From JANQFV01 sp964468185 (GTDB lineage Bacteria > Planctomycetota > Phycisphaerae > UBA1845 > Fen-1342): a stretch of DNA of 64,000 bases. Location of the stretch: the NCBI GenBank assembly GCA_964468185.1, contig CAYXTR010000012.1, positions 75,493 through 139,492 of the forward strand, in the 5' to 3' direction. The translations under genes and the position numbers were made by a program. The notes below the pieces were generated by a model, which saw nothing but the letters and a program-made list of their open reading frames with translations, was not told the DNA's origin and did no database searches. Positions 51,939 through 60,685 of this stretch are shown here, piece by piece (position 1 is the first letter of the stretch; the number at the start of each line of letters is the position of its first letter).

Positions 51939-53747
51939 TCAGGCGTAGCTGTGGAGGCCGGCGATGAAGAAGTTCACGACCCACCAATTAAACGCCATCA
52001 TGGCGCAGCCGACGATGGAGAGCCAGGCGGTCCACAGCCCCTTGTTTTTCACGACGTAGCGTACGTGAAAGAGGATGACGTAGACGAGCCAGGTGTTGAG
52101 GGCGAAGACTTCTTTCGGGTCCCAGCCCCAGGGGCGGCCCCAGGAATAATCGGCCCATACGGCGCCGAGTACGATGCCGCCGAGGAACAGCATGACGACC
52201 ATGATGTTCAGGACGATGAGGTGGCACCAGTCGGTTGCGTGGAGCCACTCGGGCAGGTCGCGATGGCGGACTTCGTCGCCGGGCATGGCGCCGGCGAGCA
52301 GGGGTCGCTCGGGGATATCGTAGACGGCCTGGGGGTCGATTTCGGTAGCGGTGGCCGTGGTAGCGCCGGCCATTTGCGTGAAAGCGCGGCGCAGCATCGT
52401 GAAGTAGTAGCCGATGAGGTAGACGGCAGCGATGACGGCGGCGACGAAGATCAAGGCGTACGCGGCGATGATGAGCGTGGTATGGAGACGCAGGTTGATG
52501 TCGTCGAGGATGCCCATCATGGTTGTGAGTTCGCCGGGGAGGACCTGATTGGCGAGCAGCAGAGCGAAGAAGCCGGTGAAGCTGGCGGCGAGGAGGAAGA
52601 CACGGCGGCGGTAGATCAATTCCAGCAGCAGTGCGACCACGACCCCGATCCATGCGGAGAACGTAACGGCTTCGAACATGTTCGCGACGGGGATGCGTCC
52701 GAGGATGTACCAACGGAGGCCGACGCCGAAGGCATGCAGGGCGATGGCGACGAGCAGCAGGAGGAGTGTGATGATCCAGGGGGTCCACCAGCGGGTCATG
52801 AGGGCCCAGACGCCGAAGAGCGTGGCGAGGAAGTACAGGGCGTAGCCCCAGGTGAATTTGCCCCAGCGATAGTAGGTGGCTTCGGCGGCGCGCTGTGACT
52901 GGTCGGGGTAGGCGCCGCTGGGTGCGAGGGCCGGGAGGGCGGTGGCGAGGCGGTTTACGGTTTGCTGCACGGTATCCGCGTCCCCGGCGTTCCAAGCTTC
53001 TTCGAGGCGTTGCCAAGGACCGAGAATGGTAGCGGCCTGTTCGGGTGTGATGCCGGGGACCGGCACGCCGAAGCGTTGGCGGATTTCCTCTGGCGGCAAA
53101 TCACGGCGTTCGGGGAGGATCAGGGCGGCGTTGGGTTCGATCTCGTTGACGGTGTGCCAGGGGGCCTTGGGGTCGTTGCCGGGTTGCGGGACGATGGTCA
53201 TGAGGCGTGGCAGGAGGACGGCGATGGTCTGGGCGCTGCGAACGCGGCCGATGGCGCGGCCCATGTCGAAGCGGGGCTCGAGTTCGCGGATGCGGCGGCG
53301 GACGACCGGGTTGTCGAGTTCGTTGGGGGTCATGTAGCCGGTGTCGACGATGCGCTGGCGGTCTTTCTCGGGCAGGTGGGTGCTGAAGTGGATGCGCAGG
53401 CCACGGTCCTTAATGCGGATGACGGGGGCGTCGCTGTAGGCGTCGCTGTTGAACAGCCACTCGAAGAGGGACGCAACCGGCGTGAGGCCCGGCAGACTGT
53501 CCTGGCCGTACATGGCGGCCATGCATTCGCGGGCGAAGGAGTCGAGTGTCTTGTAGCGACCGGCGTCCTGAACGACGATGAGTTCGGCCTGCGACCAGTC
53601 GACAGCCTGATCGATCTTGACGGCGGTTTCGGAGGCGGCCATCGGTTCGGCGGGCTGGCGGCAGCCGGTGGAGATGGCGAGGAGCAGGGTGGTTGCGAGG
53701 CACGCGACGAGCGCGGGTCGGTGGTGGTGGGCGGTGGAACTGATCAT
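51939..53747 (-). CDS. CcsA-like cytochrome c assembly protein with long N-terminal domain
   Basis: 602 residues. After a signal-like leader with a Cys in the lipobox style (LLAISTGC, about 22-29) there is a periplasmic domain of about 250 residues of unknown family (residues 35-285). Eight or so membrane helices follow, with the haem-handling WAD-type signature YSWGRPWGWDPKEVFALNTWL and conserved His residues in LGRIP..., typical of CcsA/ResC (System II). AGGAGG lies before ATG 53747, which overlaps the resB-like stop by four bases. Together they export haem and attach it to apocytochromes c. The N-terminal domain may be a fused accessory or sensor. Confidence 0.85.
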   Translation of the reverse strand: MISSTAHHHRPALVACLATTLLLAISTGCRQPAEPMAASETAVKIDQAVDWSQAELIVVQDAGRYKTLDSFARECMAAMYGQDSLPGLTPVASLFEWLFNSDAYSDAPVIRIKDRGLRIHFSTHLPEKDRQRIVDTGYMTPNELDNPVVRRRIRELEPRFDMGRAIGRVRSAQTIAVLLPRLMTIVPQPGNDPKAPWHTVNEIEPNAALILPERRDLPPEEIRQRFGVPVPGITPEQAATILGPWQRLEEAWNAGDADTVQQTVNRLATALPALAPSGAYPDQSQRAAEATYYRWGKFTWGYALYFLATLFGVWALMTRWWTPWIITLLLLLVAIALHAFGVGLRWYILGRIPVANMFEAVTFSAWIGVVVALLLELIYRRRVFLLAASFTGFFALLLANQVLPGELTTMMGILDDINLRLHTTLIIAAYALIFVAAVIAAVYLIGYYFTMLRRAFTQMAGATTATATEIDPQAVYDIPERPLLAGAMPGDEVRHRDLPEWLHATDWCHLIVLNIMVVMLFLGGIVLGAVWADYSWGRPWGWDPKEVFALNTWLVYVILFHVRYVVKNKGLWTAWLSIVGCAMMAFNWWVVNFFIAGLHSYA

Positions 53748-55381
53748 GCCGCGCCTCCTACCGTGTTTGGTTCTATCTTGTCGGGTGGTCTGTTGCGACG
53801 GGTGCGTTGTCGAAGGACCAGTGGTTTGACGTAGTATGCGTAGAGCGTGCCGACGACGATGAGGATGGAGCCGAGGCCCATGGGCCACATGCCGCGGCGA
53901 TTACCAACGCCGAGGATGGTCCAGCTCCAGTGGTCGCCCGCGGCGCCGCTCTGGAAGAGGGTCCAGGGGCCGACGGGGTAGGTCTGGTTGGTATAGACGG
54001 CGGCGGGTACGGGTGTGGTCTGGGGGCTGGTCTGGACGATGAAATCGCTGCGCCAGGACTCGACTCGGCGGCGGCCGGGGAAGAAGTCGACGCTGAGTTT
54101 GCGGCCGACCAGGGCGGCACCGAAGTCCCGAGGCATGCGGCTGAAGACGAGTTCCCAGGTCTCAGCGGACCAGGGGACCTGAACGAGGGCCGCGCTGACG
54201 TCGACGTGGGGGTAGGCGCTGAAGCTGCACCAGCGGACGGTGGACCAGTCGGCGTGTTCGCCTTTTCCGCGGATGTGGACGCGGATGGCGGAGGGGCCGC
54301 GACGCATGCCGGGACGACGAAGCGGCACCGGGACGACGCGCGGGACGGCGATGAGGTCGTTGGGGTTGTATTTGCCGATCTCGCTGCGATCGATGCGCTG
54401 GCCGTCGCGCGTGACGACGTCGTAATCGCCCTGGGAGGTGTAGGGGAGATAGCCGGTGACGGTGATTTCGAAGGGCCAGTCGGGAGTTTCGGCATCGATG
54501 GGGAGTTGCCAGTGTTCGAACCAGGCGGTGGAGATGCCGGCGAGCTGCGGCGCGGTGCGCTTGGAGGGGACGGGGTTGCCGGCGGTATCGAGGACGAAGT
54601 AGCCCTCGTCGAGGTAGCGTTCGCGATGCCATGGGAGGCCGTGGAGGGGTGTTGGCGGCAAAGCGTAATCTTCGGCGCCTTGTCGGCGGCAGTACATGGC
54701 GGTGACTTCGTCGTCGAAGAATTCGGTAACGGGTTCGAAGGACATCAGGCGAAGGGCGATATTGCCGACGCGCGTTCCCTGCGGGTTGTCGGCGGTTACC
54801 GCGACTTCCTGAGGTGGGCGGTTATTGATGGTGACGGCGAGGGCGGCGTCGGTGACGGGTTGGAGGCCGGCACCTTCGGTGGCGAGCACCTCGACGGTTG
54901 CAAACTGGCCGCCGCCGACGCGACCTTCCCAGGATTGGCCGGTCTCGGCGAGGAGGCGTCCGACGCGTTGGGGCTGGTTGCTGGTGAGGCTGACGACCTG
55001 AACGCGGGGAGACATGAGCAGGACGTCGCCTTCGATCTTGGTGGCGAAGTAGCGGGCGGTGCCGATGATCATGAGCAGCACGCCGGCGTGGACGATGAGG
55101 GCGCCGAGGCCGATGAGATTCCAGGGGCAGCGGGTGAGGGTCGAGACGGTGAGTGAGATGCAGAAGAGTGCGACGAGGGAGACGAAGACCCAGTGGCGGA
55201 AGACCTGCATCTCGGTCATTTCGATGGCACCGCGGACTTGCGGGAGGGCGGAGACGACTGAGGCGTAGATCAGAATCAGAGTTAGCAGCACGACGCCGAG
55301 CCAGACGCTGCTGAGGAAGCGGATCAGGGGGTGGCGACGCCATGGGCGTGCGTGGGAAGTCGAGGGGGTGGATGCGTTCAA
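53744..55381 (-). CDS. resB: ResB-like cytochrome c biogenesis protein
   Basis: 545 residues. Three N-terminal membrane helices (PLIRFLSSVWLGVVLLTLILIYASVVSALPQ, VFVSLVALFCISLTVSTL, LIGLGALIVHAGVLLMIIG) are followed by a large periplasmic domain and one C-terminal helix (GMWPMGLGSILIVVGTLYAYYVKPLVL). The helix 1 motif and the RFLSSVWLGVVLL/TL opening are those of ResB/Ccs1, the periplasmic partner of CcsA. The start is put at TTG 55381, because AGGAG stands eight bases upstream; GTG 55405 has no such site. The stop overlaps the ccsA-like start. Confidence 0.85.
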   Translation of the reverse strand: MNASTPSTSHARPWRRHPLIRFLSSVWLGVVLLTLILIYASVVSALPQVRGAIEMTEMQVFRHWVFVSLVALFCISLTVSTLTRCPWNLIGLGALIVHAGVLLMIIGTARYFATKIEGDVLLMSPRVQVVSLTSNQPQRVGRLLAETGQSWEGRVGGGQFATVEVLATEGAGLQPVTDAALAVTINNRPPQEVAVTADNPQGTRVGNIALRLMSFEPVTEFFDDEVTAMYCRRQGAEDYALPPTPLHGLPWHRERYLDEGYFVLDTAGNPVPSKRTAPQLAGISTAWFEHWQLPIDAETPDWPFEITVTGYLPYTSQGDYDVVTRDGQRIDRSEIGKYNPNDLIAVPRVVPVPLRRPGMRRGPSAIRVHIRGKGEHADWSTVRWCSFSAYPHVDVSAALVQVPWSAETWELVFSRMPRDFGAALVGRKLSVDFFPGRRRVESWRSDFIVQTSPQTTPVPAAVYTNQTYPVGPWTLFQSGAAGDHWSWTILGVGNRRGMWPMGLGSILIVVGTLYAYYVKPLVLRQRTRRNRPPDKIEPNTVGGAA

Positions 55382-55744
55382 GGGTGCGTCTCCTGTGCGG
55401 CGCACGGTTGGCTGATCACCGCGAACTCGACAATTGGGAAGCCAGGGCCGGACCGGAGGGACCGGCGGCGTGTGTGATCGAGGTCGTAGGGGTGGACAGC
55501 CGCGATGCTCACGATTGCGGGGGTTACACTTGCCTGCTCACCGGAGGAGACGATAACGGAGTGGGCGGTGGGTTGCCAGCGTTTGGGGCGGGTGGAAGCA
55601 TTGAAAGTGGTATGATGTTGGTGAGCGATGTCGATTGGGTTGCGTTGCGATGGTATGTGCACTTGAAACTGATGATTGCGAGATTGCAGCACCATGTTGT
55701 TTGCGGGGGCGTGGGGGTGTGCGGCAGGGGGCTGAGGAGTGGGC
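55382..55744. other. Divergent intergenic region without gene
   Basis: About 360 bases between the resB-like gene (- strand) and the cyclase gene (+ strand). Both promoters must lie here. Several short frames cross it, but none has family features or a start signal. No hairpin terminator or RNA gene was recognised. Confidence 0.45.
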
Positions 55745-56347
55745 ATGTTGTATGACATATCGCCGGCGTTGACGGAGCAGTTGGCGCCGTGGCCGGGAGA
55801 TCGGGCGTTTGAGGCTATTGGCGGTGAGCTGGGGGTGCCGGGGGCGTTTCGGATTTCGGCGCATGCTGGCTCGCACGCGGATGCGCCGCGGCACATTGTG
55901 GGTGGGGTGACGATGGAATGTTGTGATCTGGAGCGGTTTGTCGGCCCGTGTCAGGTTCTGCATGCGCGGGTGGGGCGGGGGGAGGTTGTGAGCGCGGCGT
56001 CATTGACGGAGGTGGTGCGAGCGGAGCGGGTGTTGTTTCGAACGGATACGTATCCGGATGCGACGTCGTTTCATGAAGACTTCGCGGGGCTGTCGGCGGA
56101 GCTGGCGGATGAGTTGGCGGAGCGCGGGGTGCGGCTGGTGGGGATTGATACGCCGAGCGTGGATGCGTTTGCGGCGGAGGACTTGCCGGTGCATCGGCGG
56201 TTGCTGGGTCGGGAGGTGGCGATACTGGAGGGGTTGCGGCTGGGGGATGTGCCGGCGGGGATGTATGAGTTGATTGCGTTGCCGCTGAAGCTGGTGGGGT
56301 TTGATGGAAGTCCGGTGCGGGCGGTGCTGAGGGGGGTGACGAGGTAA
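55745..56347 (+). CDS. Cyclase/arylformamidase family protein
   Basis: 200 residues, metal-dependent hydrolase of the kynurenine formamidase (KynB) fold. Metal ligands in SAHAGSHADAPRHI (about 39-52; His, His, Asp and His), the opening YDISPALTEQLAPWPGD and the VGIDTPSVDAF motif near residue 130. The usual substrate, N-formylkynurenine, is not certain because no other kynurenine gene is nearby. ATG 55745 has GAGGAG seven bases upstream; GTG 55739 is the alternative. Confidence 0.85.
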   Translation: MLYDISPALTEQLAPWPGDRAFEAIGGELGVPGAFRISAHAGSHADAPRHIVGGVTMECCDLERFVGPCQVLHARVGRGEVVSAASLTEVVRAERVLFRTDTYPDATSFHEDFAGLSAELADELAERGVRLVGIDTPSVDAFAAEDLPVHRRLLGREVAILEGLRLGDVPAGMYELIALPLKLVGFDGSPVRAVLRGVTR

Positions 56348-56453
56348 CAACGTAACGAAGTGACAGGGTGACAAGGGGGAAACGGGGCCGAGGGGTCGGG
56401 GTTCGTGTGGGAACGTGGGAGCGTGGGAAGGTGGGAATGGCTTGGAGCACGCG
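56348..56453 (+). repeat. Short tandem-word patch after the cyclase gene
   Basis: Imperfect short direct repeats: GTAACGAAGTGACAGGGTGACA words at 56352-56373 and a GTGGGAAnG series at 56407-56440. The latter resembles, in degenerate form, the nonamer that ends the S23 element at 16371-16948. No gene. Confidence 0.6.
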
Positions 56454-56709
56454 GTTGTTGGCCGCTGTGCGGGGGTGGGGGTGATTGGTGGGTGAAGAGC
56501 ACTGCTGGCGCAGCATGCGGGGCAGAGATCAAGAGATCGAGAGATCGAGAGATCAAGATTGGTGCGGCAGGAGTTGTTGGCCGCTGCGGGGGGGTTGGGG
56601 GTGATTGGTGGTTGAAGAGCACTGCTGGCACAGCAGTGGCACGGGCCGCTGCGCGAGGTTGGGGGTGATTGGTGGGTGAAGAGCACTGCTGGCACAGCAG
56701 TGGCACGGG
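56454..56709. repeat. Three diverged copies of a ~65-base repeat with palindromic core
   Basis: Copies start at about 56454, 56573 and 56643. Each has TTGG-GGGGTGATTGGTGG followed by TGAAGAGCACTGCTGGC. Copies two and three continue into a palindrome (CACTGCTG-GCA-CAGCAGTG), while copy one is truncated or mutated. A GATCAAGAGATCGAGA tandem lies between copies one and two (about 56527-56557). The patch lies between the convergent cyclase and rtcB genes and encodes nothing. Confidence 0.8.
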
Positions 56710-56718
56710 CGTGCGGGG

Positions 56719-58179
56719 TTAGCCTTTGATGACGCCGATGGGTTTCAGGCGGGCTACTTTGCGGCTGATTCCTGCTGTTTCGAGGGTGCTGGCGACCTGG
56801 CTGACGTCTTTGTAGGCGTCGGGTTGCTCTTCGGCGAGGCCTTTGGCGCCGCGGGCCTGGACCGTCACGCCGAGGCGGTGGAGCTCGTCCTGAATGGAGC
56901 GGCCCTTGGCGGCGCGGATGGCGGCGCCGCGGGACATGACGCGGCCGGCACCGTGGCAGCAACTGCCGAAGGTCTCGTTGAGGGCGCGGTCGGTGCCGAC
57001 GAGGACCCAGCTTGCGCGGCCCATGTCGCCGGGGACGAGGACGGGCTGTCCGACGGCGCGGTACTTGTGGGGGAGTTCGGGGTGGCCGGCGGGGAAGGCG
57101 CGGGTGGCGCCTTTGCGGTGGACGCAGAGCTCACGCGGCTCGCCGTCGATTTCATAGGTTTCCATTTTGGCGATGTTGTGGGCGACGTCGTAGACGAGGT
57201 GCATGCCGAGGCGTTCGGCGGGGGTGTCGAAGATGCGTTCGAAGACCTGGCGGGCGAGGTGGGTCATGACCTGACGGTTGGCCCAGGCGAAGTTGGCGGC
57301 GGCCTGCATGCCGCCGAGGTAGTGCTGGCCTTCGTCGGAGCCGAGGGGGGCGCAGACGAGCTGTCGGTCGGGGAGCTCGATGCAGTATTTGCGGGGTGCG
57401 TCGCGGAGATCCTTGAGGGCGTCGTCGCAGACCTGGTAGCCGAGGCCGCGGGAGCCGGAGTGGATCATGACGGTGATCTGGCCTTTGAAGAGGCCGAAGG
57501 CTTCGGCGGCTTGCTGGTCCACGATCTCGTCGACGATCTGGACTTCCATGAAATGGTTGCCGCTGCCGAGCGTGCCGCACTGGTCGTAGCCGCGTTCGAG
57601 CGCGCGTGGGGAGACGGCGTCGGGATTGGCGTGGGGGAGGCAGCCGCCGGCTTCGGTGGTATCGAGGTCGGAGTTCCAGCCGAGGTTGCGGCTGACGACG
57701 AAGCGGGAGCCTTGTTCGAGGATGCGGCGGGTTTCGTGGTGGTCGAACTTGATGCGGCCGCCTTTGCCGACGCCGCAGGGGATGGTGCGGAACATTTCCT
57801 GGACGAGGGGTTCGATGCGGTGCTGGACGTCGTGGCGCTGGAGGTCGGTGCGGACGAGGCGGACGCCGCAGTTGATGTCGTAGCCGACGCCGCCGGGGCT
57901 GATGACGCCGCCCTGCGCGGGGTCGGTTGCGGCGACGCCGCCGATGCAGAAGCCGTAGCCCCAATGGATGTCGGGCATGGCGAGGGAGGCGCCGACGATG
58001 CCGGGGAGGCAGGCGACGTTGGCGACCTGTTCGGGGGATTTGTCTTTGCGGATGGCGTCGATGAGGACGTCGTCGGCGTAGATGATGCCGTCGACGCGCA
58101 TTTCGGGCTTGTAGGATTTGGGGATGCGCCAGCGGGCGTCATCGATGCGTTCGAGGGGTCCGGTATAGGCTTCGGGCAT
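56719..58179 (-). CDS. rtcB: RNA-splicing ligase RtcB
   Basis: 486 residues; joins 2',3'-cyclic phosphate or 3'-phosphate RNA ends to 5'-OH ends using GTP and Mn2+. Seen: GGVGYDINCGVRLVR with the metal Asp and Cys, GSGNHFMEVQ, HSGSRGLGYQV, YDVAHNIAKME, and SCCHGAGRVMSR, in which the His accepts guanylate. Length is standard. It lies 63 bases downstream of the archease gene on the same strand, so the two probably form an operon. Confidence 0.97.
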   Translation of the reverse strand: MPEAYTGPLERIDDARWRIPKSYKPEMRVDGIIYADDVLIDAIRKDKSPEQVANVACLPGIVGASLAMPDIHWGYGFCIGGVAATDPAQGGVISPGGVGYDINCGVRLVRTDLQRHDVQHRIEPLVQEMFRTIPCGVGKGGRIKFDHHETRRILEQGSRFVVSRNLGWNSDLDTTEAGGCLPHANPDAVSPRALERGYDQCGTLGSGNHFMEVQIVDEIVDQQAAEAFGLFKGQITVMIHSGSRGLGYQVCDDALKDLRDAPRKYCIELPDRQLVCAPLGSDEGQHYLGGMQAAANFAWANRQVMTHLARQVFERIFDTPAERLGMHLVYDVAHNIAKMETYEIDGEPRELCVHRKGATRAFPAGHPELPHKYRAVGQPVLVPGDMGRASWVLVGTDRALNETFGSCCHGAGRVMSRGAAIRAAKGRSIQDELHRLGVTVQARGAKGLAEEQPDAYKDVSQVASTLETAGISRKVARLKPIGVIKG

Positions 58180-58242
58180 GGTGGCCTCGGGTTCAGATCT
58201 ACTCAGGTACAGGCGCTTGGTCTGGGCGTCTATTGATGGGCG

Positions 58243-58662
58243 CTATATATCAACGATATACGTGGCCTGGTAGCCGTCGGAGGTTTTTTGCACGGCGAGT
58301 TCGTGATAGGTGATGGCTTTGATTTCCATGTTGAGCTCGCTTTGGTGGGTGTCAACTGCCCATGATTTTGCGGTTATGGCGATATGGCTATCTGAGAAAT
58401 CGTGCGTCTGGATGTTTGTGAGGGCGCGGTGGTCGGATTCGAACAGGTGGAGGACTTCGGCGAGGTAGTCGCGCAGGAGGAAGGCGGCTTCGTCGCCGGT
58501 TATTTCGTAGGACCAGTCTTCGGGCGCGCCGGTACGGGCGAGGTGGCCGAGGATTTCGTAGAGGCCGGCGGTGGCGGCGGGGGGGATTTCCTCCATGGTG
58601 TGGGCGTGGATGCGGACGCCGACGTCGGCGGTGTGGTCGAAGAGCTCGTGTTTGGCGTTCAC
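58243..58662 (-). CDS. Archease
   Basis: 139 residues, the family length. Archease is a cofactor that speeds guanylation and turnover of RtcB. The opening KHELFDHTADVGVRIHAHT (about 4-22) contains the conserved Asp residues that bind Ca2+; the strand DEAAFLLRDYLAEVLHLFES and the closing VKAITYHELAVQ-type block (EIKAITYHELAVQKTSDGYQATYIVDI) are also typical. The GTG start at 58662 has GGAG eight bases upstream and matches the family length; the frame is open to 58842. Confidence 0.93.
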   Translation of the reverse strand: MNAKHELFDHTADVGVRIHAHTMEEIPPAATAGLYEILGHLARTGAPEDWSYEITGDEAAFLLRDYLAEVLHLFESDHRALTNIQTHDFSDSHIAITAKSWAVDTHQSELNMEIKAITYHELAVQKTSDGYQATYIVDI

Positions 58663-58846
58663 GGCATTGCTCCACGCGATATCCGCCGCTATCCGACTGA
58701 GCGGATTTACAGAAACATTGTTCAGGGGCAGTAGCACACGGCGGAGTACTACTGGGCTTCCTGATTGTGGCCGACTTGCTGGTATTATAACGGGCTGTGG
58801 GCGGCGATTTGGTGCATCCGGTACGGACGGTGATAAACTCATTTAT

Positions 58847-59773
58847 ATGGCAGCAAGCGAATCGAATGCAGACAAGCGGCGGGTGGTGATCAGTGGGGCC
58901 TCGGGGCTGGTTGGGAGTCACCTGGGGCCGCATCTGGAGCGGGACGGGTGGCGCGTGGATGCGCTGGTGCGTCGGCCGCCGAAGCCGGGGTCGACGGAGG
59001 TGCGCTGGGATCCGGCGGGAGGGATGATTGACGTTGCGGGGCTGGAGGGGGTGGATGTGGTAGTGCATCTGGCGGGGGAGAACATTGCGGGCGGGCGGTG
59101 GAATGAGGCGCGAAAGGCGGCGATTCGGAATAGTCGGGTGGATGGCACGCGGTTGATTGCGCGGACGCTGGCGGGGTTGGAGCAGAGGCCGAGTGTTTTC
59201 GTTTGCGCGTCGGCGGTTGGTTATTATGGTGACCGAGGGGATGAGGAGTTAACGGAGGAGAGTGCGGCGGGGAAGGGTTTCCTCGCGGAGGTGTGTCGCG
59301 ATTGGGAGGCGGCTTGTGAGCCGGCCCGGAAGGCGGGGATTCGGGTAGTCAATGTGCGGATTGCGATGGTGCTGTCGTCGGAGGGCGGGGCGCTGCCGAA
59401 GATGCTGACGCCGTTCAAGGCGGGGCTGGGTGGGAAGCTGGGGAGTGGCGAGCAGTACATGAGCTGGATCAGTTTGACTGATTTGAAGCGCGTGCTGAAG
59501 TTTGCGATCGAGGAGGAGGAACTGGTGGGGCCGGTGAATGCGGCGGCGCCGCAGCCGGTGCGGAATATGGAGTTCACGAAGACGCTGGGGGAGGTGCTGG
59601 GGCGGCCGACGAAGATGACCGTGCCGAAGACGGCGTTGCGAATGATGGTGGGGGAGATGGCGGATGAGATGTTGCTGGTGAGTGAACGGGTGATTCCAGC
59701 GCGGTTGCGTGAGGCGGGGTTCACATTTGAACATCCGGGGTTAGCGGAAGCGCTGGGCAGTGCTTTGAGGTAG
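58847..59773 (+). CDS. TIGR01777-type NAD(P)-dependent epimerase
   Basis: 308 residues, extended SDR family with DUF1731 C-terminus (YfcH-like). N-terminal dinucleotide motif ISGASGLVGSHLGPHL (about 14-29), VVHLAGENIAGGRWN, SAVGYYGDRGDEELTE, then ISLTDLKRVLKFAIEEEELVGPVNAAAP. The C-terminal half ends with the GSALR of the family. Reaction unknown. It is divergent from the archease gene with 184 bases between. Confidence 0.9.
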   Translation: MAASESNADKRRVVISGASGLVGSHLGPHLERDGWRVDALVRRPPKPGSTEVRWDPAGGMIDVAGLEGVDVVVHLAGENIAGGRWNEARKAAIRNSRVDGTRLIARTLAGLEQRPSVFVCASAVGYYGDRGDEELTEESAAGKGFLAEVCRDWEAACEPARKAGIRVVNVRIAMVLSSEGGALPKMLTPFKAGLGGKLGSGEQYMSWISLTDLKRVLKFAIEEEELVGPVNAAAPQPVRNMEFTKTLGEVLGRPTKMTVPKTALRMMVGEMADEMLLVSERVIPARLREAGFTFEHPGLAEALGSALR

Positions 59774-59839
59774 GGGAGGCGGGAAGCTGGTGGGGTGCAA
59801 GGGTTTGCTCTGGTGGCGTGCGCGGGCTATCTTGGGGGG

Positions 59840-60685
59840 ATGCTGCGGTTGAGCAACCTCTATAAAGCGTTTGGCGATGTTGTGGCTGTGGACGATTTGT
59901 CGCTGGAGATTGAGCGGGGGGAGGTGTTCGGGTTGCTGGGGCCGAATGGGGCGGGCAAGACCACGACGATCAAGATGGTGGTGGGGCAGCTTGTGCCGGA
60001 TCGTGGTGAGGTGGCGCTTGATGGAGTGGGGCAGCCGAGCGAGCCGGCGGTACGGCAGCAGATTGGCGTTGCGCCGCAGTCGCTGGCATTGTACGAGCAG
60101 CTGACGGCGGAAGAGAATCTGGTGTTTTTTGGGAAGCTCTACGGACTGGGCGACAGTGATTTGAAGGGCCGGGTGGAGCATCTGCTGGCGTTTGTCGGGC
60201 TCACCGAGCGGGCCGGGTATCGGGTGAAGACGTATTCGGGGGGGATGAAGCGGCGGCTGAACTTCGCGGTGGCGCTGGTGCATGATCCGGTGTTGATTTT
60301 GCTGGACGAGCCGACGGTGGGGGTGGATCCACATTCGCGGAATGCGATTTTCGAATTGGTGGAGCGGCTGCGGGATGAGGGGAAGACGGTGATCTACACG
60401 ACGCACTACATGGAGGAGGCGCAGCGGCTGTGTCAGCGGGTGGGGATTGTTGATCATGGGCGGTTGTTGGCGTTGGGGGGGGTCAATGCGTTGATTGATG
60501 AGCATGGTGGGCAGAGCGTGGTGGTGGTAGAGCGTGGCGAGGAACAGGAGCGGGTGCATACGGCAGATCCGAAGGCGGAACTCACGAAGGCGCTGGATCA
60601 GCCAGGTGTTACGGGGGTGCGGGTGGAGCGGCCGGATCTGGAGTCGGTGTTCCTGTCGCTGACGGGAAGGAGCTTGCGAGACTGA
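59840..60685 (+). CDS. ABC-2 type exporter ATPase
   Basis: 281 residues. Walker A GPNGAGKTTT, Q-loop in QIGVAPQSLALYEQLTAEENLVFF, signature YSGGMKRRLNFAVAL, Walker B VLILLDEPTVGVDPHSR, and switch His in TTHYMEEAQRL. This VDPHSR form and the C-terminal domain are those of drug/antibiotic and NatA-like exporters. ATG 59840 is chosen; GTG 59795 is possible. The stop TGA overlaps the permease ATG by one base. Confidence 0.93.
   Translation: MLRLSNLYKAFGDVVAVDDLSLEIERGEVFGLLGPNGAGKTTTIKMVVGQLVPDRGEVALDGVGQPSEPAVRQQIGVAPQSLALYEQLTAEENLVFFGKLYGLGDSDLKGRVEHLLAFVGLTERAGYRVKTYSGGMKRRLNFAVALVHDPVLILLDEPTVGVDPHSRNAIFELVERLRDEGKTVIYTTHYMEEAQRLCQRVGIVDHGRLLALGGVNALIDEHGGQSVVVVERGEEQERVHTADPKAELTKALDQPGVTGVRVERPDLESVFLSLTGRSLRD

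Noticed and set aside
53807..55156. + strand open frame of 449 codons over the resB-like gene
   Set aside because: Gly/Ala/Asp-rich shadow; the - strand frame has ResB helices and a Shine-Dalgarno motif.
56824..58236. + strand open frame of 470 codons over rtcB
   Set aside because: Shadow with biased composition; rtcB motifs are complete on the other strand.
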